Positions 34,571-43,773 of a stretch of 64,000 nucleotides of DNA are shown in pieces (position 1 is the stretch's first letter; each line of letters starts with the position of its first letter). The stretch is from Maribacter litoralis (lineage in GTDB: Bacteria; Bacteroidota; Bacteroidia; Flavobacteriales; Flavobacteriaceae). The DNA is taken from the NCBI RefSeq assembly GCF_003075045.1, contig NZ_QCZD01000001.1:558001-622000 (forward strand), given 5' to 3'. Made by a program: the position numbers and the translations under genes. Under the pieces are notes generated by a model, which had not been told where the DNA came from, searched no databases, and saw only the letters and a program-made list of their open reading frames with translations.

Positions 34571-35066
34571 AATTATGCTTTTCCATTAATTTTTCCCTTA
34601 CGGTTTTTCTTGCCCTGGACAAAGCTACCCGTATGGCCGTAGGTTTCATATCCAGTAATTTTTCTATTTCATCATATTCATATTGTTCTACATCTCGTAG
34701 TTGTAATACCATTTTCTGCTGTTCAGGTAATTCTGCCATTATCCGTTCTACCCAATCAATACTATCTTTTGCCTCTAATTGACCTTGTAAAGAGGTACTA
34801 GAATCTGTGTAATTACTATGCACCAATTTTAAATTTCCGGCTTGTTTAGACTTCAAACGGTCCAAACAAAAATTCTTGGTCATGGTCATGGCAAATGCCT
34901 CTACATTATTATAACTGTCCATCATATTCTTCTTGGACCACAACTTAATTAAAATCTCCTGCGTTGCATCTTCAGCTTCTTCCGTAGATACCAATAACCT
35001 TTTGGCCATGCGGAACAATTTATCCTTAAACGGTAATACAGTATTTAAAAACTCTGTTTGTTTCAT
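34557..35066 (-). CDS. ECF-type RNA polymerase sigma factor
   Basis: Sigma-70 family factor of the extracytoplasmic function group, 169 residues from ATG 35066 (MKQTEFLNTVLPFKDKLFRMA). Region 2 contains EDATQEILIKLWSKK and NVEAFAMTMTKNFCLDRLKSK; region 4 contains LPEQQKMVLQLRDVEQYEYDEIEKLLDMKPTAIRVALSRARKTVRE. A GTG start at 35120 would add 18 unusual residues and is rejected. It heads the operon with the anti-sigma and DUF4252 genes, its likely targets. Confidence 0.93.
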   Translation of the reverse strand: MKQTEFLNTVLPFKDKLFRMAKRLLVSTEEAEDATQEILIKLWSKKNMMDSYNNVEAFAMTMTKNFCLDRLKSKQAGNLKLVHSNYTDSSTSLQGQLEAKDSIDWVERIMAELPEQQKMVLQLRDVEQYEYDEIEKLLDMKPTAIRVALSRARKTVREKLMEKHNYGIA

Positions 35067-35286
35067 TTTGGTTTGGCTGTCTGTAACCTTTCTTATCGGT
35101 TTACAAAAAGAAGACGACACTGAACGATTTTTGTTACAATTAATTTTTATTTCTTTGACTTGTAAGTAAATTTAACATCCTATTACTAATTATATACGTA
35201 CTTACTAAAATGTCTTTTTCGGTATAGTTTATGATAGTTCATAAATTCGTTAAAGCAGTATACCTTTATTAAAATTAAAAATTACT

Positions 35287-36831
35287 ATGAAAAAATTTTT
35301 CTTGTCCCTCCTTTGTCTTGGGTTCATTGTTATCTCATGTAATAAAAACGATGACGACCCCATAATTGAAGATGTTGTAAAATCTACCGAAGAAGAAGAT
35401 ATCCCGGTTGTAATAGAACTAGAAAATGAAATAAATGATTTTATCTGGAGTGCTATGAATAGTTGGTATCTATGGCAAGATGAAGTTGTAGAACTAAGCG
35501 ATGACCGATTTGCCTCTCAAAACGATTATTACGAATTTTTAAATGGTTTTGCAACACCAGTTTCATTATTTAGAACTTTAGAGTCTCCAAAAGATAGGTT
35601 TAGTGCAATAGTGGATGATTATGATATACTTTTTAATTCTTTTTCGGGTGTATTCAAAACCAACGGATTAGAATTTGTTTTAACTAGACCTCCTGAGGGA
35701 GGTGATAAAGTGGTAGGTGTTGTTAGGTATGTTATTAATAATTCTGATGCTTCAACAAAAGATATAAATCGAGGTGATATATTTTATGCGGTTAATGGAA
35801 CCGAACTTTTTGCACAAACAGATGTTGATGGCAATATAACAAGTAGTAATCTTGACTTATTAAATCCTGATACTTTTACCTTAAATTTTGCCGACCTAAC
35901 TGCTGAAGGTGTTGTTCCCAACGATGTTAATATCGAATTAGTGAAAGAAGAAATAACAGAAAACCCTATTCTTATTTCTAAAGTCTTAGAAGTTAATGGT
36001 ACTAAAATTGGTTATTTAATGTACAATAGCTTTACTAGTAATTTTGATGAACAATTAAATACTGCCTTTTCTGACTTAAAAAGTGCAGGTGTTACAGAAC
36101 TTGTTCTTGATTTAAGATATAATTTAGGTGGTTCTGTACAATCAGCCACTAGATTATCTAGTATGATTACCGGACAGTTTGATGGAGAACTTTTTGCTAG
36201 AGAGCAATGGAATTCAAAATGGCAATCTGTTTTCGGTTTTGAAAATACTTTCGTATCTGATATAGACGGTGCCCCTATAAATAGCCTTGGCTTAAATTCA
36301 GTTTATATAATTGCTACAGACGATAGTGCATCTGCTAGCGAATTGGTAATTAATAGTTTGACACCATATATAGACGTTGTTCATATAGGTGATGTTACAA
36401 GAGGTAAAAATGAATTCTCTGTGACTTTAGTAGACAATACTACCCAACAAGCAATCTTTGCAGAAGGTGAAAGTCCATCGCCAATACCATTCATCGTTTT
36501 AGGAGGTCAATTTACCACTGTTGAGGATTCGAATCCAAATCATAAATATGCATTACAACCTTTGGTAGGAACCAATGTTAACGCCGATGGTTTTGGAGAA
36601 TTTACTAACGGACTTCAACCTGACTTCCTATTAGCTGAATCATTAGGTAATTTAGGACAACTTGGGGAGCAAGGAGAACCATTATTGGACCTCGCAATTG
36701 AAAAAATTACTGGCGTCACGGGGAAGTCCTTACATATAGATACACCTGAAAATTTAAAAATTCATACAATTTCAAGCTCAAATAGGCTTAAGCCTTTTAG
36801 AGAAGTTAGCAATTATGATATTAAGAAATAA
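35287..36831 (+). CDS. S41 family peptidase lipoprotein (first of a tandem pair)
   Basis: C-terminal processing peptidase family protein of 514 residues. A lipobox (IVISC, C18) ends the signal peptide. Residues 45-130 are an N-terminal helical domain (FIWSAMNSWYLWQDEV), followed by a PDZ-like domain (NNSDASTKDINRGDIFYAVNGTEL) and the S41 catalytic domain with ELVLDLRYNLGGSV, DDSASASEL (serine motif, about 347-352) and GDVTRGKN (lysine). A disordered tail follows. It should cleave peptides or proteins in the periplasm; the substrate is unknown. Confidence 0.93.
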   Translation: MKKFFLSLLCLGFIVISCNKNDDDPIIEDVVKSTEEEDIPVVIELENEINDFIWSAMNSWYLWQDEVVELSDDRFASQNDYYEFLNGFATPVSLFRTLESPKDRFSAIVDDYDILFNSFSGVFKTNGLEFVLTRPPEGGDKVVGVVRYVINNSDASTKDINRGDIFYAVNGTELFAQTDVDGNITSSNLDLLNPDTFTLNFADLTAEGVVPNDVNIELVKEEITENPILISKVLEVNGTKIGYLMYNSFTSNFDEQLNTAFSDLKSAGVTELVLDLRYNLGGSVQSATRLSSMITGQFDGELFAREQWNSKWQSVFGFENTFVSDIDGAPINSLGLNSVYIIATDDSASASELVINSLTPYIDVVHIGDVTRGKNEFSVTLVDNTTQQAIFAEGESPSPIPFIVLGGQFTTVEDSNPNHKYALQPLVGTNVNADGFGEFTNGLQPDFLLAESLGNLGQLGEQGEPLLDLAIEKITGVTGKSLHIDTPENLKIHTISSSNRLKPFREVSNYDIKK

Positions 36832-36885
36832 TAATTTAAATGTCGATACACACAAATTGCTTTATACAATTGTTAAATTTTGAAC

Positions 36886-38370
36886 ATGAAACACACTTTT
36901 AATAAATACCTTTTTGTTTTAATATCAATGTTTATTATCTCATCCTGCTCCAAAGACGATGATCTATCGTTGCCAAATACGGTTGATCCAGATGGATCGG
37001 CAGATGTAGAAGTACAAGATTTCATGTGGAAAGCAATGAACTTTTGGTATTTCTGGCAAGCTAATGTTGATGACCTGGCAGATGATCGCTTTGCTAATAC
37101 CGAAGAAGGCAGTGCCGATTATACCGCATTTCTTGACTCTGAAGATGACCCTGCGTCTTTTTTTGATAATAAATTACAGTATATTGAAGATCGATTTAGC
37201 TTCTATAATGAAGACTACCGTGAACTTACCAATTCATTGGCCGGTATTTCTAAAAGTAACGGATTGGAATTTGGTCTTGTTCAATTTCAAGATAGTGATG
37301 AAATTTTTGGGTTTGTACGTTATATTGTTCCGAATTCAAATGCAAGTACAGTTGATATTCAACGTGGAGATTTGTTTACCGGTGTTGACGGACAAACGTT
37401 GACTATTGATAATTATATCGATTTACTTTTTGGTGAGAACGATACGTATACATTGAACATGGCAGATTTTGAAAACGGAAACATTGTGCCTAACGAAGAA
37501 GAGGTAACGTTAACTAAAGAGGAAGGACTTGCTGAAAACCCTGTGTTTCTATCCAAATCTTTTACCATTAGCGGTGAGAACATTGGCTATATTATGTATA
37601 ACCAATTCACCAATGAATATGACGCCGACCTTTACGCTGCCGTTCAAGATTTAAAAGCTGCAGGAATCACCAATTTAATTATGGATTTACGCTACAACCC
37701 TGGTGGCTCTGTAAATACTACTAGGTTATTGGCCAGCATGATCTATGGTACAAACACTTCCGATCTATTTCTTAGAAAGAGATATAATGATAAGTTACAA
37801 GAGCAATTTACAGATAGTCAATTAGAAGTGTATTTTGCCGATGAGATTGACGGGGAAACAATTAATTCTCTTGGCTTCGATAAATTATACGTGATTACCT
37901 CAGCCAGTTCCGCATCAGCTAGTGAGTTATTGATCAATAGTCTTGAACCTTATATCGATGTTATACAGATTGGTGACGTTACCAGGGGTAAAAATGAATT
38001 CTCCACTACTTTGGTAGATGACCGGGAAAATTCATATTTATATACACCTTCAAGAGTTAATAATATTAACCCAGACAACCAATGGGCAATACAACCTTTA
38101 ATTGGTAGAAATGAAAACGCAGATGGTTTTTATGACTTTACAAGCGGTTTACAGCCAGATTATGAGTTGAAAGAAGATTATAGCAACCTTGGTATTATCG
38201 GTGAAGAAAACGAGCCTTTATTAGCAAAAGCCATAGAGGTTATTACTGGTGCTAACGGTAAACGCGACTTTACGGTAAATTATCCCGTAGAAATTATTAG
38301 CAGTTCTAAAGAGTATAGTTTAATGAGCGATAAAATGGTTGACGATACGGTCTACAATTTAGAATTCTAA
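36886..38370 (+). CDS. S41 family peptidase lipoprotein (second of a tandem pair)
   Basis: Paralogue of the preceding gene, 494 residues from ATG 36886 (a TTG two codons earlier is the alternative). The lipobox is IISSC. The same order of domains is present: WKAMNFWYFWQANV, the PDZ-like NSNASTVDIQRGDLFTGVDGQTL, then NLIMDLRYNPGGSV, SSASASELLINSL and GDVTRGKNEFSTTLV. Both copies keep the Ser/Lys dyad motifs, so both are likely active. The spacing of 54 bases suggests one transcript, which ends in the terminator at 38393. Confidence 0.93.
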   Translation: MKHTFNKYLFVLISMFIISSCSKDDDLSLPNTVDPDGSADVEVQDFMWKAMNFWYFWQANVDDLADDRFANTEEGSADYTAFLDSEDDPASFFDNKLQYIEDRFSFYNEDYRELTNSLAGISKSNGLEFGLVQFQDSDEIFGFVRYIVPNSNASTVDIQRGDLFTGVDGQTLTIDNYIDLLFGENDTYTLNMADFENGNIVPNEEEVTLTKEEGLAENPVFLSKSFTISGENIGYIMYNQFTNEYDADLYAAVQDLKAAGITNLIMDLRYNPGGSVNTTRLLASMIYGTNTSDLFLRKRYNDKLQEQFTDSQLEVYFADEIDGETINSLGFDKLYVITSASSASASELLINSLEPYIDVIQIGDVTRGKNEFSTTLVDDRENSYLYTPSRVNNINPDNQWAIQPLIGRNENADGFYDFTSGLQPDYELKEDYSNLGIIGEENEPLLAKAIEVITGANGKRDFTVNYPVEIISSSKEYSLMSDKMVDDTVYNLEF

Positions 38371-38392
38371 AATTGAGGAATCAAACAATTTA

Positions 38393-38424
38393 AAAAGGGA
38401 CAGCGAATTCGCTGTCCCTTTTTT
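38393..38424. terminator. Bidirectional terminator between the S41 gene and btuB
   Basis: A 14-base stem (AAAAGGGACAGCGA with TCGCTGTCCCTTTT) closes a short loop, with flanking A and T runs, between two convergent genes. Confidence 0.9.
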
Positions 38425-38426
38425 TA

Positions 38427-40298
38427 TTATAAACTCAAGGTAAACCCTAAGCGTACATTTCTGCCCCTGGTGGTATAAGAAACCAATTCTGTATATTCTT
38501 CGTTCAATAAATTATCGACTGCTAAAAATGCCGATAAGGTACTGCAAAACTCATGTTTCAATTGCAAATTTGCTAGGCTAAAACTATCTAAGGTCACTTC
38601 TGAAAAGGTAGCAAAATCAGTATCCGTTCTATCCGATACAAATTGATATGCCAATCCTACATAAGTTTTATCCTTTATTACATAACCTAAAGTTGCATTG
38701 ATTTTACTCTTAGGCACCCTTAAAGCCAAACCTTCTTTAGAATTTGTATACGTATAGTTGGCATCAAAAGATAGTCCTTTTGCCAGTTCTGACCGCACCC
38801 CTACTTCTACTCCTTCAAAATGTGCCGTTTCGGCTGCATTTCTGTACTGGCTTTCAAAAGTAACCGGATCAATAGTTACATATTCTATACGGTCGTCTTC
38901 TTTTCTATTAAAGTAAATAGCATTGATTATAAAAGTATCAGATAATTTAAACTCCAAACCACCCTCTATCGTGCTATCTTCCTCTGGATCCAATTCTGGA
39001 TTGGCACCAAATGGTCCGTATAATTGCGATAAGTTTGGTGCAATGTAGGATGTAGCATAACTACCCATAAACTTCAGGTATCCACTATTGATGTTAATTC
39101 TGTAAGACGGATTTATATTATAGATAAAATTAGAGCCATATTCACTATGGTTGTTTAATCGCAGACCTGCATTTACATTTATGCCCTGCTTACCTACATA
39201 GACCGCATTTATATAAGGGTCAACCGTATTTGAATTATAATCTTCAAAAAACAAAGTTTTATAATCTATATAATTTACACCTATTATCGTATGAATGTAT
39301 TCTGTAAAGGTGTATTTATTAAAAACATCCAACACATATGATTGTGAATCATAACTAGCAGGAAAACTAGATTCAAAAGCCCTCGTAATTTGATTAAATG
39401 CCGTATTTACATTAATACTTCCGTTTTCATACTTATATGCAGAACTTAAACCAAATCTTGACTGTTCACTGGTAAAGTAGATATCTGCATCTTCTATCGG
39501 AAATCCATTATCGTAATCGCTATTCAATTTATTATAAAAAGCAGATACGTTAACATCTAAGCGTTCAGAAAATTGATATCCCACTTTAAAATTACCATCT
39601 ATTCTAGAAACTTCATCTGATTCCGTTCCTATAGCAGCTGATAAACCATCTGTGTTTTGATGTCCTCCGGAAGCCAAAATAGATAATTTTCCGTATTTAG
39701 CGGTCAAATTCACCGTATTCGAAATATCGGAAATATTATAATTCTGATCTGCTTCGGTCTGGTTTGTACCATAGCTAGAGATAACATCCAAGGCTAGACC
39801 TTCTTTTTTAGCTTTCTTTGTTGTAATATTTATTACTGCGGTTGCCGCTGCATTACCGTATAATGTACTTGCTGCACCTTTTAAAATTTCTATTTGTTCA
39901 ATTTGATCTGTATTCAATAAACGAAGGTCATATTCTGCACTGGTTCCTGAAGGGTCAGATACCTGAATACCATCGATAATTACCAAAACTTGGCGGTTGT
40001 TACCACCTCTTACAAACGTAGAAAGATTTTGACCGGCAAAACTTCTGGATCCGTTAATTTCAATTCCGCTTTTGGTATTGATGATTTCAGCTACTGAACG
40101 ACCTTGATTTTGTTTCAATTCTTCTTGAGAAATTGAAATCACTGTTTTTCCAGAATTTTCACGCTTTAATTCAAAACGCGAATCACTTACGACTACTTCA
40201 TCTAATTGTAGCGTTTTAGTAGAATCTTGCTCTTGCTGTGCTCCTACTTTTGCACATAATAATACAGTGACCGTTGGCCACAAAAAATAATTTTTCAT
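38427..40298 (-). CDS. btuB: TonB-dependent vitamin B12 receptor
   Basis: Outer-membrane receptor of 623 residues. The signal peptide (1-20, ending KVGAQ) is followed by the TonB box (LDEVVVSDSRF), the plug (INTKSGIEINGSRSFAGQNLSTFVRGG, then IEQIEILKGAASTLYGNAA) and a beta-barrel with the terminal strand GRNVRLGFTLSL. The cobalamin riboswitch just upstream and the divergent btuFCD genes identify the substrate as a corrinoid. The length is near that of E. coli BtuB. Confidence 0.93.
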   Translation of the reverse strand: MKNYFLWPTVTVLLCAKVGAQQEQDSTKTLQLDEVVVSDSRFELKRENSGKTVISISQEELKQNQGRSVAEIINTKSGIEINGSRSFAGQNLSTFVRGGNNRQVLVIIDGIQVSDPSGTSAEYDLRLLNTDQIEQIEILKGAASTLYGNAAATAVINITTKKAKKEGLALDVISSYGTNQTEADQNYNISDISNTVNLTAKYGKLSILASGGHQNTDGLSAAIGTESDEVSRIDGNFKVGYQFSERLDVNVSAFYNKLNSDYDNGFPIEDADIYFTSEQSRFGLSSAYKYENGSINVNTAFNQITRAFESSFPASYDSQSYVLDVFNKYTFTEYIHTIIGVNYIDYKTLFFEDYNSNTVDPYINAVYVGKQGINVNAGLRLNNHSEYGSNFIYNINPSYRININSGYLKFMGSYATSYIAPNLSQLYGPFGANPELDPEEDSTIEGGLEFKLSDTFIINAIYFNRKEDDRIEYVTIDPVTFESQYRNAAETAHFEGVEVGVRSELAKGLSFDANYTYTNSKEGLALRVPKSKINATLGYVIKDKTYVGLAYQFVSDRTDTDFATFSEVTLDSFSLANLQLKHEFCSTLSAFLAVDNLLNEEYTELVSYTTRGRNVRLGFTLSL

Positions 40299-40382
40299 TC
40301 GTTTAAATTCATAAACGGGAGCGTAGTATGTCTGTACCCATACGCAAACTTTTATCCCGAAAGTTTAACATTGTTTGTTTGA
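40299..40382 (-). other. btuB mRNA segment between riboswitch and start codon
   Basis: This stretch holds two small hairpins on the minus strand (AAACTTT with AAAGTTT, and GCGTATG with CATACTACGC) but no T-run, so the riboswitch probably controls translation start and not transcription termination. Confidence 0.4.
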
Positions 40383-40602
40383 ACCAGGCAGGTCTCCTGA
40401 CTTGTTTAATACTATTTTGCCTTCCCATGATATCCAAACCGGTTTGGATCACAAAGTGGCTTTGCAGTAAATAGCACCTTCTAAAAGAAGTAACCAACAG
40501 ATTCTATTCGCCAATAAAATCGTTTGAAATAAACTTACAGTTGCGGGAACAGTTCCGGATTTTCACCGGATTCCCTTTTAATTTCATTACCAAGGCAATG
40601 AA
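40383..40602 (-). ncRNA. Cobalamin riboswitch
   Basis: Read on the minus strand, the sequence shows the class hallmarks in order: GGGAATCCGGTGAAAATCC (near 40576), GAACTGTTCCCGCAACTGTAA, then AAGCCACTTTGTGATCC, GGGAAGGC and the 3' box AAGTCAGGAGACCTGCC (near 40385-40403). Adenosylcobalamin binding should lower btuB expression. The 5' part also has a local hairpin (TTTCATT with AATGAAA). It is the only RNA switch I see in the window and lies in the only gene-free stretch longer than 300 bases. Confidence 0.95.
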
Positions 40603-40665
40603 AACCAAAATTCACGGCGAAAGTAAACATTTAGTTTAATCTTTCTAAGTAAACTTTTATAATAC

Positions 40666-40673
40666 TACATTTG
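40666..40673 (+). promoter_or_regulatory. Promoter -7 element of btuF
   Basis: TACATTTG matches TAnnTTTG, 21 bases before the ATG at 40695. It shows that the TTG at 40671, inside it, is not the start of btuF. Confidence 0.5.
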
Positions 40674-40694
40674 AAAACTAGATGTAAACCCACC

Positions 40695-41843
40695 ATGCTT
40701 AAACGATTACTTTTTAGTACCTCCATTCTCTTTTTATGCGGATGCAAGCAAAAAGAAAAAAATGCAATTCACAAACAAACTACTACCAGCAATGTGCATA
40801 TACAATATGCAAATGGTTTTAGTATTGTAAAAAAAGCTAATGGAATTACGGTTATTAATGTACTGACACCCTGGGCAAATGCTGAAACTACTTATAGCTA
40901 CGCTTTGATCCCAAAAGATATTCAAGCAAACATAACTTTAGACAAAAATAAGTACGATGCCATTATCTCTACACCGGTAGAAAAGGTTGTCGTCACCTCA
41001 ACGACCCACATTCCCGCTTTGGAGGAATTAGGTGTTTTAAATCGGCTTATCGGTTTTCCTGACACGAAATATATATCTTCAAAAGCGGCAAGAAAACGAA
41101 TAGCATCAGGACAAATTAAAGAGCTTGGAGTCAATGAAGATTTAAATACCGAAGCTGTTCTAGCATTACGACCAGACCTTATTTTTGGATTTTCAATCAA
41201 TAATGGCAATAATACATACAAAACCATTCAACGTGCCAACATACCTGTGGTATACAATGGTGAATGGGTAGAAGAAACTCCGTTAGGAAAGGCGGAATGG
41301 ATAAAGTTTTTCGCTCCGTTTTTCAATAAATCCGAAGAAGCGGACATCATTTTTAACCGTATCGAGAAGGCATATCTTGAAGCCAAGAAATTAGCTTCTA
41401 AAGCGGAGAAAAAACCAACTGTAATTAGTGGCGCAATGTATAAAGATGTATGGTATTTGCCCAGCGGCAAAAGTTGGGCCGCAAATTTTCTGCGTGATGC
41501 CAATGCGAATTACCTTTGGAAAGATACCAATGAAAAAGGAAGCCTTTCGCTAAGTTGGGAAAGTGTTTTAGAGAAAGGTCAAAATGCAGAATACTGGATA
41601 GGTCCAGCCCAATTTGGTTCTTACCAAGAAATGCAATCTGCCAGTCATCATTATGCACAGTTTGATGCCTTTAAACAACAAAAAGTGTTCACTACCGCAA
41701 ATACTAAAGGTGAAACCGGTGGTACACTATATTACGAATTAGCTCCACAAAGACCGGATCTTGTTTTAAAAGATTTAATTCATATTTTACATCCTGGTCT
41801 GTTACCCAACTATATACCCTATTTCTTTAAACCACTGCTTTAA
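40695..41843 (+). CDS. btuF: Cobalamin-binding lipoprotein (ABC transporter substrate-binding)
   Basis: Periplasmic-binding-protein lipoprotein of 382 residues, with lipobox FLCGC after MLKRLLFSTSILF. The sequence shows class III binding-protein features: VVTSTTHIPALEELGVLNRLIGFPD, the long connecting helix LGKAEWIKFFAPFFNKSEEADIIFNRIEKAYLEAKKL (split here around its middle) and the C-terminal APQRPDLVLKDLIHILHP. Position before btuC/btuD and opposite btuB supports B12. The ATG at 40695 is preferred because the upstream TTG lies in the promoter. Confidence 0.9.
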   Translation: MLKRLLFSTSILFLCGCKQKEKNAIHKQTTTSNVHIQYANGFSIVKKANGITVINVLTPWANAETTYSYALIPKDIQANITLDKNKYDAIISTPVEKVVVTSTTHIPALEELGVLNRLIGFPDTKYISSKAARKRIASGQIKELGVNEDLNTEAVLALRPDLIFGFSINNGNNTYKTIQRANIPVVYNGEWVEETPLGKAEWIKFFAPFFNKSEEADIIFNRIEKAYLEAKKLASKAEKKPTVISGAMYKDVWYLPSGKSWAANFLRDANANYLWKDTNEKGSLSLSWESVLEKGQNAEYWIGPAQFGSYQEMQSASHHYAQFDAFKQQKVFTTANTKGETGGTLYYELAPQRPDLVLKDLIHILHPGLLPNYIPYFFKPLL

Positions 41844-42863
41844 TTGTCAAATTTGCCTACATATCGCATTCGTTTTACCATACTCCTGCTGGTATTGCTG
41901 CTTTGTGCTTGTATAAATATTTGCCTAGGCTCTGTGAATATTGCATTCATTGACAGCCTTAAAATATTATTTGGAACTGTTACGGAAAACTCCTCTAACT
42001 ATTATATCATTTGGGAATACCGATTACCAAAAGCACTAACGGCAATAATGGTTGGTGGCGGATTGTCATTAAGCGGATTACTAATGCAAACCTTATTTAG
42101 AAACCCATTAGCAGGACCTTATGTACTTGGTATAAGTTCCGGAGCAAGTTTAGGTGCCGCATTATTAATTATGGGTGCTTCATTAATTACTTTATCCGCC
42201 TTTAATTATATAACCTTAGCATTGGCATCTAGTTTGGGCAGTTTTTTGGTTTTGTCGTTAGTTTTAGTAGTTGCCGCAAAGGTTAAAGACACTATGGCTT
42301 TATTGATTATCGGACTTATGTTCGGTAGTATAACCGCGGCTATAGTTAGTGTATTATCCTATTTTACCAAAGCCGAAAAATTACAGCAATATATTTTTTG
42401 GTCTTTTGGCAGTTTAGGCGATTTATCTTGGGGGCAGTTGTTGGTTGTTGCATTATGTACATCATTGGGGATTCTTCTTAGCATACTATCAATTAAACCT
42501 TTAAATGCTTTTTTACTTGGTGAGAATTATGCCAAAAGCTTAGGTATTGGTTTACAAAAATCTCGCTACACTATTATTATAGCAACGGGACTACTTGCAG
42601 GGTCCATAACCGCATTTGCAGGACCAATTGCTTTTGTAGGTTTAGCGGTACCGCATGTTACACGCCAATTATTCCATACTACCGATCATAAAATCCAAAT
42701 TCCAGCGGTGCTTTGCTGCGGTGCCATTTTAATGTTATTATGTGATACTATCGCTCAAATTCCCGGTTCGGTAAGTGTTTTACCTATTAACGCCATAACA
42801 AGTATTTTTGGAGCTCCTGTAGTTATTTGGCTATTGGTTCGCAAACGTAAAATGATATTTTAA
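41844..42863 (+). CDS. btuC: Cobalamin ABC transporter permease (FecCD family)
   Basis: Integral membrane permease of 339 residues with about ten helices. Family marks are WEYRLPKALTAIMVGGGLSLSGLLMQTLFRNPLAGPYVLG (first 100 residues, given here in two parts by position 50-88), SGASLGAALLIMG, the coupling helix region GITGSITAFAGPIAFVG-like (near 250) and the VGLAVPHVTR motif. It starts with TTG directly after the btuF stop codon, so translation is coupled. B12 specificity is inferred from the locus. Confidence 0.9.
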   Translation: MSNLPTYRIRFTILLLVLLLCACINICLGSVNIAFIDSLKILFGTVTENSSNYYIIWEYRLPKALTAIMVGGGLSLSGLLMQTLFRNPLAGPYVLGISSGASLGAALLIMGASLITLSAFNYITLALASSLGSFLVLSLVLVVAAKVKDTMALLIIGLMFGSITAAIVSVLSYFTKAEKLQQYIFWSFGSLGDLSWGQLLVVALCTSLGILLSILSIKPLNAFLLGENYAKSLGIGLQKSRYTIIIATGLLAGSITAFAGPIAFVGLAVPHVTRQLFHTTDHKIQIPAVLCCGAILMLLCDTIAQIPGSVSVLPINAITSIFGAPVVIWLLVRKRKMIF

Positions 42864-42908
42864 TTTAAAACAGACATTATCTCCCATAACACTCAACATA
42901 CCACCCTT

Positions 42909-43661
42909 TTGATCAACGACCTCAACATTGGCTATGAGGGTAAGGTGGTTGCTTCAGCTATTTCTTTTAGTTTACAAAAAGGAGAGCTTGCCGCTATTGT
43001 GGGGGTCAACGGAATTGGTAAATCTACATTGCTACGTACGCTAGGAAATTTTCAACCTAAAATTGCTGGTTCCATACGGATAGATGGCAAAGAATTAGCT
43101 ACTTACAATGAACAACAAATAGCATCAAAAATAAGTGTGGTACTTACAGAACCTATCGCTTCTAAAAATTTATCGGTTTACGAGCTATTAGCATTAGGTA
43201 GACAACCCTACACTAATTGGTTGGGGAAATTAGGTACTAATGACATTTCCGTAATCGATAAAAGCATAGCCCTATTGGAGCTAGCACCTTTCTTAAATAA
43301 AAAATGCTTTCAACTAAGCGATGGGCAACTACAACGGGTACTAATAGCACGTGCATTAATTCAAGATACCGATATTATATTGTTGGATGAGCCCACAACG
43401 CATTTAGATCTATATCATAAAGTTTCAATTTTAAAACTATTAAAATCTATTGCCCACCAAACTAATAAAGTCATTTTATATACCAGTCACGAAATTGAAC
43501 TTGCTATTCAACTATGCGACAAAATGTTGATATTAGATGGTGACACCAATGCTTTTAACCAACCTTGTAAACTTATTGAAAATAATAGTTTTGACTCTCT
43601 GTTCCCTCCCGATACCATTTCTTTTGATGCTACTACCGGTTCTTTTAAGATTAAAAAATAG
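42909..43661 (+). CDS. btuD: Cobalamin ABC transporter ATP-binding protein
   Basis: ATPase of 250 residues from TTG 42909. Walker A is GVNGIGKST (near 36), the signature is LSDGQLQRVLIARALIQD (near 145), Walker B is IILLDEPTTHLDL and the H-loop is YTSHEIE. No ATG lies upstream; the frame opens after the btuC stop, so the start is this TTG or ATT at 42876, which would add 11 residues. It completes the btuFCD importer that moves B12 across the inner membrane. Confidence 0.9.
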   Translation: MINDLNIGYEGKVVASAISFSLQKGELAAIVGVNGIGKSTLLRTLGNFQPKIAGSIRIDGKELATYNEQQIASKISVVLTEPIASKNLSVYELLALGRQPYTNWLGKLGTNDISVIDKSIALLELAPFLNKKCFQLSDGQLQRVLIARALIQDTDIILLDEPTTHLDLYHKVSILKLLKSIAHQTNKVILYTSHEIELAIQLCDKMLILDGDTNAFNQPCKLIENNSFDSLFPPDTISFDATTGSFKIKK

Positions 43662-43773
43662 CTATTTTAACATTTATCAGAAATTAGACAGGGTATGTTA
43701 ATTAAAAACAGACCAGCTCTTTTAAACTTTACTTTGCAATCAAGTATCTTTACAAGATCACTGTAGCATTCAC

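Noticed and set aside
40309..40497. Minus-strand open frame of 62 residues upstream of btuB
   Set aside because: It runs through the cobalamin riboswitch, whose conserved RNA boxes explain the sequence.
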